Below, one piece after another: positions 27,722-39,900 of a stretch of DNA of 64,000 nucleotides. The notes under the pieces are model-generated. The model was not told the DNA's origin, made no database searches, and was given only the letters and a program-made list of their open reading frames with translations. A program made the position numbers and the translations under genes. The stretch is from Synaphobranchus kaupii (lineage: Eukaryota; Chordata; Actinopteri; Anguilliformes; Synaphobranchidae). The stretch spans positions 8,921,264 through 8,985,263 of the forward strand of contig CM056389.1 in assembly GCA_029718625.1 (NCBI GenBank). The letters are read 5' to 3'. Numbering within the stretch: the stretch's first letter is position 1; every line of letters begins with the position of its first letter.

Positions 27722-30306
27722 TCAGTATGATTTTTTTTTTTTAAAACAACCACTTGGACAAGGATTGAGAAGAACACAATCAAGGGAGGTCACAAGGAGG
27801 TAGGGAGGGGTGGAGAGAGGTGCAGCTTGAAGAGGTGAGTCTTCAATCTGAACTTGAAGGTGGTCAGACTGTTGTTCTGACCTCCACGGGGAGCTCATTC
27901 CACCACCGTGGGGCCAGGACAGACAGACGTCAAGACCGGGTGCTAGTATGAAGTGGGGGGGGGGGGGGGGGGTACCAGTCGTCCTGAGGAGGCGGAACGC
28001 AGGGATCTGGTAGGTGTGTACGGTCTGATGAGCTTTTGGAGGTATGGAGGGGCTGATCCTCGGACTGCCTGGAAGGCGAGCACCAATGTTTTGAATTTGA
28101 TGCAAGCCATCACAGGTAGCCAGTGGAGGTGCCTCTTGCCTGGATTGAGCTTCAGATGGTGGTTGTCCATCCAGCTCTGGATGTCTCAGGCAAGCGGAGA
28201 TGCGGGCTGACACCTGAGTGTCAGAGGGTGAGGAGGAGAGAAAGAGTTGAGTATCATCAGCATAGCAGTGGTAAGAAAGACCATGAGCAGTGATAACAGG
28301 GCCAAGGGATTTGGTGTAGGTGGATAAAAGGAGGGGGACCAAGGACTGAGCCCTGGGGGACTCCTGCGGTAAGGGGACGGGGTGCCAATACTTTACCAGC
28401 CCAGGCAACCTGGGAGGAGCGCTCCGAGAGGTAGGACTCAATCCAGGCCAGGCCCGAGCCGCCGATCCCCGCTGCAGACAGGGACAACAGGAGGATGGAG
28501 TGATCTACGGGTGTCGAAGGTGGCAGAGAGGTCTAGGAGTATTAGCACAGAGGAGAGGGAGGCTGTCCGAGCTGCGTGAAGCATCTCGCTGACGGAGAGG
28601 AGTGCGGTCTCCGTTGAGTGGCCAGGTCTGTAGTTTTGGATGTTGGAGGGGTCCAGCGTGGGTTTTTTCAGGATCGGGGTGGTGTGGGCTCTCTTGAAGG
28701 ATGAGGGTATGCAGCCAGAGGTCAGGGAGGAGTTCACCAGGAGGTCACAAATGGGAGGATATCTGGGGTGATTGCCTGGAGGAGAGATGAAGGGATAGGT
28801 TCGAGGGCACAGGTAGTGGGGCGATGGGAGAGTAGGAGGTGGGATACATCAGTATCAGACAGGGGAGAAAAGGTGGAGAAGGGGTGGGGGGGGGGGAGAC
28901 GGAAGGGGTAGAGAGGAGGAGTGGGGAAAACAGTGTCCATGAAGGGAGGGGGAGTGGGGAAACAGGGGGGGGGGCATAGAGAGTGGGGCTGAAGGAGCTG
29001 CGGATGTCTGATCTTATCAAAGAAGTCTGCAAAGTCATCTGCAGTGAACGAGGATTGAGGAGCAGGAGGGGATTTGCTGAGGGAGGAGTAGATAGAGAAC
29101 AATTGACGGGGGTTAGAACTGTATTTGTGAATTTTAGTATGATAGTAAGTTACCTTGGCAGCGGTGACTGCTGTAGAGGACGCCGCTAGGAGAGACTGGT
29201 AGGAGGAGAGGTCTGATGCGTCTCTGGATTTCCTCCACATCCTCTCTGCGGTGCGAAGACCAGCCCTGGAGGTGCGCAGGGCATCAGACATCCACGGACA
29301 GGGAGGAGATGGGTGTGTGGGCCTAGAGACAAGAGGGCAGAGAGAGTTAAGTGATGTGGAGAGAGCTGTGAGCAGGGTATCGGATGCAGAGTCGATGGGG
29401 AGTTGAGAGAAGGATTTGAGAGGGGGGAGGGAAGCAGTGAAACAGGGAGCAAGAGAGGAGGGCGAGAGGGAGCAGAGGTTACGGCGGACAGAGATAGTGG
29501 GGGTGGGGGGGGGGCAGTGTGGAACAAGAGGAAGAGAGAAAGAAATTAAGTGGTGATCAGAGGTGTGCAGAGGGGTAACAGTGAGATCAGAGCAGGGGCT
29601 GTTCCTCTGGAAGACCAGGTCTAGGAGGTTGCCAGCCTTGTGGGTAGGGGGGGGGGGGGGGGGGCGGGTTGGAGGGTGAGGACAAAGGAGCGGAGAAGTG
29701 GTAGGAAGGCTGCAGACTGGGAGGCATCTAGATGGATGTTAAGTCTCCCAGGAGGATCAACAAGGTGCCGTCCTCTGGGAAGGAGCTGAGCAGAGTGTTG
29801 AGCTCATCGAGGAAGCACCCCAGGGGACCTGGAGGGCGATAAACAAGTATAATGTACAAGTTAATAGGGTGGTTGATTAACACAGAGTGGTATTCAAAAC
29901 TTGTAATAGATATATCAGAGAGGGGGAACATAGAGAATGACCATGAGGGGGAGAGTAGCAAACCAGTACCACCTCCGCGACCAGACGGCCGGGGGGTGTG
30001 AGAGGAGGAGGAGAGGGCAGTGGGAGTTGCCATGTTGTCCGGTGTGATCCAGGTTTCGGTGAGGGCGAGAAACTGGAGAGACAGGAAGGAGGCATAGCCG
30101 GAGATGAAGTCTGCTTTCCGTGTGGCAGACTGGCAGTTCCAGAGCCCCCCTGCGACGGTGAAGTTCTCGCAGGGAGTCAGCGAGGGGTAGCGGAGGTTGG
30201 ACAGGTTGTGTCGCCGTGGAGGGGCCATGTCGTTGGAAGCGGGTTCTAAAAGGGGGAGCAGACGGATAGGGAGAACACATAAACTGGGATGTTCTTTGAA
30301 ATGCAC
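27722..30306 (-). pseudogene. Decayed L2/CR1-type LINE (endonuclease and reverse transcriptase)
   Basis: Minus-strand pieces in consistent order. The APE-type endonuclease (30306-29728) has LTETWI, VYRPPG and an altered GDLTS where GDFN is expected. A linker region follows at 29291-28734. The RT region has GVPQGSVLGPPPF and YADDTQLF (28490-28230). A C-terminal block with LVLAFQAV and APPYLQKLIRPYTP (28120-28020) follows, and a plus-strand T run at 27730 marks the poly(A) end. Several frameshifts and G homopolymers (27955-27972, 29646-29664) interrupt it, so it is inactive. Confidence 0.85.
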
Positions 30307-31199
30307 ACAGCTGATTGCAACTTGCTAACAGCTGTGTGAGACACTTCGCAAGCACGGACAGATAATTACTACCAAATAAAAAGCACAATAATGCGAAACA
30401 GCCTAGTCAATCTAACAATCTAATAAACAGCCAATCGCGGAACAAAACACAAACTAGCAATGCAAATAATATGATCAGCGTTCAACAAGGTCTAATTAAA
30501 ATCACGCAAACTGCGGCTAGAATGCTTAAAAACGCTATACCGCCACAGTTGTCTTGTAAAAACATACAGGTATATAGGCGAAAGAATGACCTGAATTTAA
30601 AACATGGCTTATGATAGAGGAATAATTGGGCTATAGCATTTTATTTCTTCGAATGTAGGCCTACCTAGTGCATAGGCCTACAGTTGAATGTGCCTCAAGC
30701 GGATAAAATAATGTGAATAGAAAATAACACAATTCAATTGGTTAAAATATTGGTTTTATTCATACAATTCCATATACAAAGCATAAGTAATTCCGATATA
30801 TATCAGATCTGTTTTGTCCATACATTCAATTCATTTAATTTATTACATTGGTGCATTAGTGTGGTTTCACGTGCCATTACATTGTTAATGTAATAAGTCT
30901 GCATGTAAGAGCTATGTGCATTGCATAGTTGGAGATTCAGAGAATGGCTTACAGTAAAGTAGCCTACACGATCCCGTTCCTCTGCTTCTGTGTCTGAGTG
31001 CTTTATTATGATTTCTAAACTACCATCAGCTAGGCTACACAACAGGATCATGTAGCATGACACAGATCTGGAAATTATGAAGTTTCCTCATAGTTATACT
31101 GTTCAACAAACTGGGAAACATAGGAACATTACCGTAACTACTTTTCAACACAATGGGCTGGAAAACGTTTTAACAGAACATCCATGATTGGGACCGCTA
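30307..31199. other. No gene recognised
   Basis: A/T-rich sequence between the LINE and a hAT element. I see no coding region, tandem repeat or recognisable element end. Confidence 0.5.
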
Positions 31200-31207
31200 C
31201 AGACAAG

Positions 31208-32037
31208 CATAGGCGGAAATCCGGGGGGGGACGGGGGGGACACGACCCCCCCATCCTGGGAAAAATATGATTTGTCCCCCCCAATATATCACTGTAAACA
31301 TAACTATGTAATTTAAATAATATTAATAATAAGAAATGAAAGGACTTGTGCTGATTATAGACACGTAATAGCGCGTTCTTAAGTTTCAAAAGATTGCGAC
31401 CCCCTTCCCTTGGCCTCACAATGATTTGATCCACTGCACCCCCCCCAGCCCTCAGCAGTGGCACATGATACAGTGCGTGTGTGAAAAGGAATCTGACAGT
31501 GACAGAGTCTGTCGTTGGTGGCTGACCTCGAGTAAGTAGTTAGTTCAAACAAAGGATATGTTAGACATTTCTTTACTTCAAACACATTTATAATCGTCAC
31601 CAGTCTTCATTTTCGCTTTATTGAATTACAGGTCACTATGTTAGCTAGCGGTTAGCTGACGTTTGCTAGTTAGCTACAGTAACATCAACCAGTGTTTGCA
31701 GCTGTTTGAATTAGAGTCAATGAGAGAAGCTAGAAAAGCAATGTAATGTTCTTAGCTGGCAAGGTGACAGAGCGTTCGTGTCTACCGTCTGAAAGGCACT
31801 CAATGCACGTAGTTAATCCAGTCAATCGCACCATAGCGATTTAGTTTTATGTTGGCAGGGTTCATACACACACAATAGCTGAACTTGCAGAGCTAGCGAG
31901 CAAAACGATGGAGCAAACTAAAGCTAACATTAGCTAGCCACCTACAGCACTACTTTTGGTGTCCCCCTCAGGAATTGTTCTTGATAAAATATCATGTAAT
32001 TGTCCCCCCCAAAGTTGATATCAGATTTTCGCCCCTG
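31208..32037. mobile_element. Non-autonomous hAT-type element (830 bp)
   Basis: Flanked by a perfect 8-bp direct repeat CAGACAAG (31200-31207 and 32038-32045). Ends are imperfect inverted repeats: CATAGGCGGAAATC at the left, CAGGGGCGAAAATC reading inward from the right. Long G and C runs lie just inside both ends. No transposase. The 8-bp duplication and CAGGGGCG-type end are typical of hAT elements. Confidence 0.8.
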
Positions 32038-32045
32038 CAGACAAG

Positions 32046-32929
32046 GGACAATGAACCCAGCCATGGCCCACCCCAACCCTCATCCTGACCGAACCCCAAC
32101 CCTAGGGTTTATCTCTAATCATTTTTTGAAGGAGTTAAATTGGAGATTAGTTAGCCAGAATCAAGTGTAGTGCAAAGTGATCCGATGCGTGAGTGGTGCT
32201 AGTCACCAGTAAAAGACTCGGCCCCATTTCAGGTCTGTTGGCCTCAGACCACCGCCCTGCGTGCTGTCCAAGTGGACCCAGAGAGGCTGGCTACTCACCC
32301 ATCTCCACTCAAGCAATCTTTGTTAACACCGCAAGGTAGCCCAACTGCCCGAGTGGAGTCTGCGAGGTCTCATCTTGGGGCATACTCCAGTCTCCCCTAG
32401 GCCGGTTGCGAAAAATACGCAACTAACCTAGTTAACCTTTAAGATGAAAGCAAGTGCCAGTGTGTTAGGGTGTTAGCAGAACCTGCCCTGCGCCGATGGG
32501 TACCTGCAAGGTCCCGGGAGAATTAATGCACCTGAGCCAGCTGCGAAGCAATCGCTGCCTCCCAGGTAACGCCAACCTCCACTCTGCGACACTGATACCA
32601 ACAGCCAACTTAAGGAGGGAGCCAGAGCCCAGTTACCAAGAGCCCCAAGAAGGCTGCGCCAGCCACGAACAAATCGTTGCCTCACATACTTCTCAAGACC
32701 CTCGGATCCTGTGCCCAAACAGACCGTTACGTTAACACCGCCAGGTATCCCAGTCTGCTTAACCAAGGTCCTGGAGCTACCGTGCATTACGGCAGCCCCA
32801 GGCGGCCCTGGGTGGAGGTCACAATCCAGCGGACAACTTCCCTACCTGTTCCAGCCGAGTATACACTCGGCCCTGGAACCCTTCGGGAAGCTATCAAGCT
32901 TCTACTGGATTTGACCCCGCCAGGAGGCA
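32046..32929. other. No gene recognised; diverged edge of the satellite
   Basis: G/C-richer unique-looking sequence. Its last 60 bases or so (CACGACATTCCAGCGGATT) resemble the satellite that follows (AACGACATTCCATCAGATT), so this may be a decayed array edge. Nothing else identified. Confidence 0.45.
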
Positions 32930-33337
32930 CGACATTCCAGCGGATTGTTTTTGTAAAAACGAAACAATCAACCTTCTACTGGAAGCGCCCCCCTCCGTTG
33001 GGTTTTGGAAGGCTGGCTGTCTAGGGTCCTGATTTGACCAACTTCTCATGTTCATGGTGTCGTGTACCAAATGAATTTTACAGAGAAAAAAAAGAAGTGG
33101 AATCCTATAGAGAAATCTGCGATCTTTCCAACGCAAAAAACGGTTTGTTTCTCGCTTTTGTAGTTTTTGAGATATTAATGTTTAAAGTTGAAAGTGTAAG
33201 TCCCATGGAGCTTATAGGTATATTCATGCAAATTCAATCCAGCCAATCAATCTGAGTTTAGGTACAATGTTCAATTCATGGGGCTCCCTGTGTTTTCTCT
33301 GAAAAGTCTTATTTGATCAGCTCATTCTGGATAAGAT

Positions 33338-33413
33338 GCTTTGGCCTAGTTGTCTAAATCGTGTTTTTCCATGTGTGAGGTCAGTGGTTCAATCCCACCT
33401 TGGTAACAAAGGC
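33338..33413 (+). other. tRNA-like module, type 1 (one of about ten)
   Basis: 76 nt, the length of a tRNA. It has an A-box-like TGGCCTAGTTG (33342-33352) and a B-box-like GGTTCAATCCC (33386-33396) 44 nt apart, as in real tRNAs. The ends can pair (GCTTTGG with the 3' CAAAGGC) and a T-arm GTGG/CCAC can form. D and anticodon arms are poor, so this is a tRNA-derived relic or Pol III promoter, not a functional tRNA. It recurs at about 34387, 35438, 36485, 37532, 38580, 39629, 40676, 41705 and 42753; the last has the best A and B boxes. Confidence 0.6.
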
Positions 33414-33848
33414 TAAATTCATTTTCAACAAAACTATTTAATGATCTTTTTACATGAACCAACATCTTTTTATTGCAAAGCTTAAGAAATTTCACAAAAT
33501 TAATCGTTCATTGTTTCACTTTTTGAAAGTATTAAAACCAGTTAATGCATCTGGGCAATATTTTAAAATGCACTTGACCTTTGCGTTGTGGCTGTGGACG
33601 TACATTGTGTAGCCTATTTGGCAAAAATAGTATCTGAATAAGTTTAATTTGAATCACTATTAGTTTAATCGCTACTGTGCAGCCTAAATGGAATGAAGCA
33701 GAAGCCGGTTCAAATAATTACACAATCATATGCAAGCTGGATCCTTCAACTACACACTGTCTTTTTTATGACCATATTGATAAATGAGACCCAATGTCTA
33801 GTACTGAAAGACAAAAGTCTTATTTGGTCTTCTCATTTCTGAAGAACT

Positions 33849-33924
33849 GCTTTGGCCAAGCAGTCAAAACCATGCTTTTCCATATGCAAGGTCAGTGGTT
33901 CGATCCCCGCTTGGTACCAAATGC
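33849..33924 (+). other. tRNA-like module, type 2 (one of nine)
   Basis: 76 nt with TGGCCAAGCAG (33853-33863) and GGTTCGATCCC (33897-33907), again 44 nt apart. An arm ACCATGC/GCAAGGT with one mismatch can form in the anticodon position. The T stem is degenerate. It lies about 511 bp after the type 1 module in every unit (next copies near 34898, 35947, 36994, 38041, 39089, 40138, 41185 and 42216). It probably shares ancestry with type 1. Confidence 0.6.
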
Positions 33925-36900
33925 AAAATTAATTTTTGACAAACGGTACTAATGGGTTTGATCTCTCAGAGAGGAACGACATTCCATCAGATTAATTCTT
34001 CACTTTCAAAAACCAATTTTTATCCGAATGGAAGCTCAACCACCCAAGTCGAATGTTAGACTGGCTGGCTGTCTAGGGTCCTGATTTGACCAAATTCTTG
34101 TTCATGGTGTCGTGTACCAAATGAATTTTACAGAGAAAAAAAGAAGAGGAATCCTATAGAGAAATCTGCGATCTTTCCAACGCAAAAAACGGTTTGTTTC
34201 TCGCTTTTGTAGTTTTTGAGATATTAATGTTTAAAGTTGAAAGTGTAAGTCCCATGGAGCTTATAGGTATATTCATGCAAATTCAATCCAGCCAATCAAT
34301 CTGAGTTTAGGTACAATGTTCAATTCATGGGGCTCCCTGTGTTTTCTCTGAAAAGTCTTATTTGATCAGCTCATTCTGGATAAGATGCTTTGGCCTAGTT
34401 GTCTAAATCGTGTTTTTCCATGTGTGAGGTCAGTGGTTCAATCCCACCTTGGTAACAAAGGCTAAATTAATTTTCAACAAAACTATTTAATGATCTTTTT
34501 ACATTAACCAACATCTTTTTATTGCAAAGCTTAAGAAATTTCACAAAATTAATCGTTCATTGTTTCACTTTTTGAAAGTATTAAAACCAGTTAATGCATC
34601 TGGGCAATATTTTAAAATGCACTTGACCTTTGCGTTGTGGCTGTGGACGTACATTGTGTAGCCTATTTGGCAAAAATAGTATCTGAATAAGTTTAATTTG
34701 AATCACTATTAGTTTAATCGCTACTGTGCAGCCTAAATGGAATGAAGCAGAAGCCGGTTCAAATAATTACACAATCATATGCAAGCTGGATCCTTCAACT
34801 ACACACTGTCTTTTTTATGACCATATTGATAAATGAGACCCAATGTCTAGTACTGAAAGACAAAAGTCTTATTTGGTCTTCTCATTTCTGAAGAACTGCT
34901 TTGGCCAAGCAGTCAAAACCATGCTTTTCCATATGCAAGGTCAGTGGTTCGATCCCCGCTTGGTACCAAATGCAAAATCAATTTTTGACAAACGGTACTA
35001 ATGGGTTTGATCTCTCAGAGAGGAACGACATTCCATCAGATTAATTCTTCACTTTCAAAAACCAATTTTTATCCGAATGGAAGCTCAACCACCCAAGTCG
35101 AATGTTAGGCTGGCTGGCTGTCTAGGGTCCTGATTTGACCAAATTCTTGTTCATGGTGTCGTGTACCAAATGAATTTTACAGAGAAAATACAGAAGAGGA
35201 ATCCTATAGAGAAATCTGCGATCTTTCCAACGCAAAAAACGGTTTGTTTCTCGCTTTTGTAGTTTTTGAGATATTAATGTTTAAAGTTGAAAGTGTAAGT
35301 CCCATGGAGCTTATAGGTATATTCATGCAAATTCAATCCAGCCAATCAATCTGAGTTTAGGTACAATGTTCAATTCATGGGGCTCCCTGTGTTTTCTCTG
35401 AAAAGTCTTATTTGGTCAGCTCATTACGGCTAAGCTGCTTTGGCCTAGTTGTCTAAATCGTGCTTTTCCATGTGTGAGGTCAGTGGTTCAATCCCACCTT
35501 GGTAACAAAGGCTAAATTCCTTTTCAACAAAAACTATTTAATGATCTTTTCACATTAACCAACATCTTTTTATTGCAAAGCTTAAGAAATATCAGAAAAT
35601 TAATCGTTCATTGTTTCACTTTTTGAAAGTATTAAAACCAGTTAATGCATCTGGGCAACATTTTAAAATGCACTTGACCTATGCGTTGTGGCTGTGGATG
35701 TACATTGTGTAGCCTATTTGGCAAAAATAGTATCTGAATAAGTTTAATTTGAATCACTATTAGTTTAATCGCTACTGTGCAGCCTAAATGGAATGAAGCA
35801 GAAGCCGGTTCAAATAATTACGCAATCATATGCAAGCTGGATCCTTCAACTACACTGTCTTTTTTATGACCATATTGATAAATCAGACCCAATGTCGAGT
35901 ACTGAAAGACAAAAGTCTTATTTGGTCTTCTCATTTCCGTTAAACTGCTTTGGCCAAGCAGTCAAAACCATGCTTTTCCATATGCAAGGTCAGTGGTTCG
36001 ATCCCCGCTTGGTACCAAATGCAAAATAAATTTTTGACAAACGGTACTAATGGGTTTGATCTCTCAGAGAGGAACGACATTCCATCAGATTAATTCTTCA
36101 CTTTCAAAAACCAATTTTTATCCGAATGGAAGCTCAACCACCCAAGTCGAATTTTAGGCTGGCTGGCTGTCTAGGGTCCTGATTTGACCAAATTCTTGTT
36201 CATGGTGTCGTGTACCAAATGAATTTTACAGAGAAAAAAAGAAGAGGAATCCTACAAAGAAATCTGTGATCTTTCCAACGCAAAAAACAGTTTGTTTCTC
36301 GCTTTTGTAGTTTTTGAGATATTAATGTTTAAAGTTGAAAGCGTAAGTCCCATGGAGCTTATAAGTAAATTCATGCAAATTGAATCCAGCCAATCAATCT
36401 GAGTTTAGGTACAACGTTCAATTCATGGGGCTCCCTGTGTTTTCTCTGAAAAGTCTTATTTGGTCAGCTCATTACGGCTAAGCTGCTTTGGCCTAGTTGT
36501 CTAAATCGTGCTTTTCCATGTGTGAGGTCAGTGGTTCAATCCCACCTTGGTAACAAAGGCTAAATTCCTTTTCAACAAAACTATTTAATGATCTTTTCAC
36601 ATTAACCAACATCTTTTTATTGCAAAGCTTAAGAAATATCAGAAAATTAATCGTTCATTGTTTCACTTTTTGAAAGTATTAAAACCAGTTAATGCATCTG
36701 GGCAACATTTTAAAATGCACTTGACCTATGCGTTGTGGCTGTGGATGTACATTGTGTAGCCTATTTGGCAAAAATAGTATCTGAATAAGTTTAATTTGAA
36801 TCACTATTAGTTTAATCGCTACTGTGCAGCCTAAATGGAATGAAGCAGAAGCCGGTTCAAATAATTACGCAATCATATGCAAGCTGGATCCTTCAACTAC

Positions 36901-39900
36901 ACTGTCTTTTTTATGACCATATTGATAAATCAGACCCAATGTCGAGTACTGAAAGACAAAAGTCTTATTTGGTCTTCTCATTTCCGTTAAACTGCTTTGG
37001 CCAAGCAGTCAAAACCATGCTTTTCCATATGCAAGGTCAGTGGTTCGATCCCCGCTTGGTACCAAATGCAAAATAAATTTTTGACAAACGGTACTAATGG
37101 GTTTGATCTCTCAGAGAGGAACGACATTCCATCAGATTAATTCTTCACTTTCAAAAACCAATTTTTATCCGAATGGAAGCTCAACCACCCAAGTCGAATT
37201 TTAGGCTGGCTGGCTGTCTAGGGTCCTGATTTGACCAAATTCTTGTTCATGGTGTCGTGTACCAAATGAATTTTACAGAGAAAAAAAGAAGAGGAATCCT
37301 ACAAAGAAATCTGTGATCTTTCCAACGCAAAAAACAGTTTGTTTCTCGCTTTTGTAGTTTTTGAGATATTAATGTTTAAAGTTGAAAGCGTAAGTCCCAT
37401 GGAGCTTATAAGTAAATTCATGCAAATTGAATCCAGCCAATCAATCTGAGTTTAGGTACAACGTTCAATTCATGGGGCTCCCTGTGTTTTCTCTGAAAAG
37501 TCTTATTTGGTCAGCTCATTACGGCTAAGCTGCTTTGGCCTAGTTGTCTAAATCGTGCTTTTCCATGTGTGAGGTCAGTGGTTCAATCCCACCTTGGTAA
37601 CAAAGGCTAAATTCCTTTTCAACAAAACTATTTAATGATCTTTTCACATTAACCAACATCTTTTTATTGCAAAGCTTAAGAAATATCAGAAAATTAATCG
37701 TTCATTGTTTCACTTTTTGAAAGTATTAAAACCAGTTAATGCATCTGGGCAACATTTTAAAATGCACTTGACCTATGCGTTGTGGCTGTGGATGTACATT
37801 GTGTAGCCTATTTGGCAAAAATAGTATCTGAATAAGTTTAATTTGAATCACTATTAGTTTAATCGCTACTGTGCAGCCTAAATGGAATGAAGCAGAAGCC
37901 GGTTCAAATAATTACGCAATCATATGCAAGCTGGATCCTTCAACTACACTGTCTTTTTTATGACCATATTGATAAATCAGACCCAATGTCGAGTACTGAA
38001 AGACAAAAGTCTTATTTGGTCTTCTCATTTCCGTTAAACTGCTTTGGCCAAGCAGTCAAAACCATGCTTTTCCATATGCAAGGTCAGTGGTTCGATCCCC
38101 GCTTGGTACCAAATGCAAAATAAATTTTTGACAAACGGTACTAATGGGTTTGATCTCTCAGAGAGGAACGACATTCCATCAGATTAATTCTTCACTTTCA
38201 AAAACCAATTTTTATCCGAATGGAAGCTCAACCACCCAAGTCGAATTTTAGGCTGGCTGGCTGTCTAGGGTCCTGATTTGACCAAATTCTTGTTCATGGT
38301 GTCGTGTACCAAATGAATTTTACAGAGAAAAAAAGAAGAGGAATCCTACAAAGAAATCTGTGATCTTTCCAACGCAAAAAACAGTTTGTTTCTCGCTTTT
38401 GTAGTTTTTGAGATATTAATGTTTAAAGTTGAAAGCGTAAGTCCCATGGAGCTTATAAGTAAATTCATGCAAATTGAATCCAGCCAATCAATCTGAGTTT
38501 AGGTACAATGTTCAATTCATGGGGCTCCCTGTGTTTTCTCTGAAAAGTCTTATTTGGTCAGCTCATTACGGCTAAGCTGCTTTGGCCTAGTTGTCTAAAT
38601 CGTGCTTTTCCATGTGTGAGGTCAGTGGTTCAATCCCACCTTGGTAACAAAGGCTAAATTCATTTTCAACAAAAACTATTTAATGATCTTTTCACATTAA
38701 CCAACATCTTTTTATTGCAAAGCTTAAGAAATATCAGAAAATTAATCGTTCATTGTTTCACTTTTTGAAAGTATTAAAACCAGTTAATGCATCTGGGCAA
38801 CATTTTAAAATGCACTTGACCTATGCGTTGTGGCTGTGGATGTACATTGTGTAGCCTATTTGGCAAAAATAGTATCTGAATAAGTTTAATTTGAATCACT
38901 ATTAGTTTAATCGCTACTGTGCAGCCTAAATGGAATGAAGCAGAAGCCGGTTCAAATAATTACGCAATCATATGCAAGCTGGATCCTTCAACTACACTGT
39001 CTTTTTTATGACCATATTGATAAATCAGACCCAATGTCGAGTACTGAAAGACAAAAGTCTTATTTGGTCTTCTCATTTCCGTTAAACTGCTTTGGCCAAG
39101 CAGTCAAAACCATGCTTTTCCATATGCAAGGTCAGTGGTTCGATCCCCGCTTGGTACCAAATGCAAAATAAATTTTTGACAAACGGTACTAATGGGTTTG
39201 ATCTCTCAGAGAGGAACGACATTCCATCAGATTAATTCTTCACTTTCAAAAACCAATTTTTATCCGAATGGAAGCTCAACCACCCAAGTCGAATGTTAGG
39301 CTGGCTGGCTGTCTAGGGTCCTGATTTGACCAAATTCTTGTTCATGGTGTCGTGTACCAAATGAATTTTACAGAGAAAATACAGAAGAGGAATCCTATAG
39401 AGAAATCTGCGATCTTTCCAACGCAAAAAACGGTTTGTTTCTCGCTTTTGTAGTTTTTGAGATATTAATGTTTAAAGTTGAAAGTGTAAGTCCCATGGAG
39501 CTTATAGGTATATTCATGCAAATTGAATCCAGCCAATCAATCTGAGTTTAGGTACAATGTTCAATTCATGGGGCTCCCTGTGTTTTCTCTGAAAAGTCTT
39601 ATTTGGTCAGCTCATTACGGCTAAGCTGCTTTGGCCTAGTTGTCTAAATCGTGCTTTTCCATGTGTGAGGTCAGTGGTTCAATCCCACCTTGGTAACAAA
39701 GGCTAAATTCCTTTTCAACAAAAACTATTTAATGATCTTTTCACATTAACCAACATCTTTTTATTGCAAAGCTTAAGAAATATCAGAAAATTAATCGTTC
39801 ATTGTTTCACTTTTTGAAAGTATTAAAACCAGTTAATGCATCTGGGCAACATTTTAAAATGCACTTGACCTATGCGTTGTGGCTGTGGATGTACATTGTG

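Noticed and set aside
32473..33024. ORFs of about 70-115 codons on both strands in the G/C-richer segment
   Set aside because: No motif, no splice context, and opposite-strand ORFs of similar length overlap; consistent with chance in G/C-rich DNA.
33338..33413. Functional tRNA gene
   Set aside because: A/B boxes and length fit, but the D and anticodon arms do not fold convincingly and no Pol III terminator of four T's lies directly after it.
35793..36029. 78-codon ORF repeated identically in six satellite units
   Set aside because: It is conserved only because central units are nearly identical. The equivalent positions in the units at 33693, 34742 and 42060 are interrupted, and part of it overlaps the tRNA-like module.
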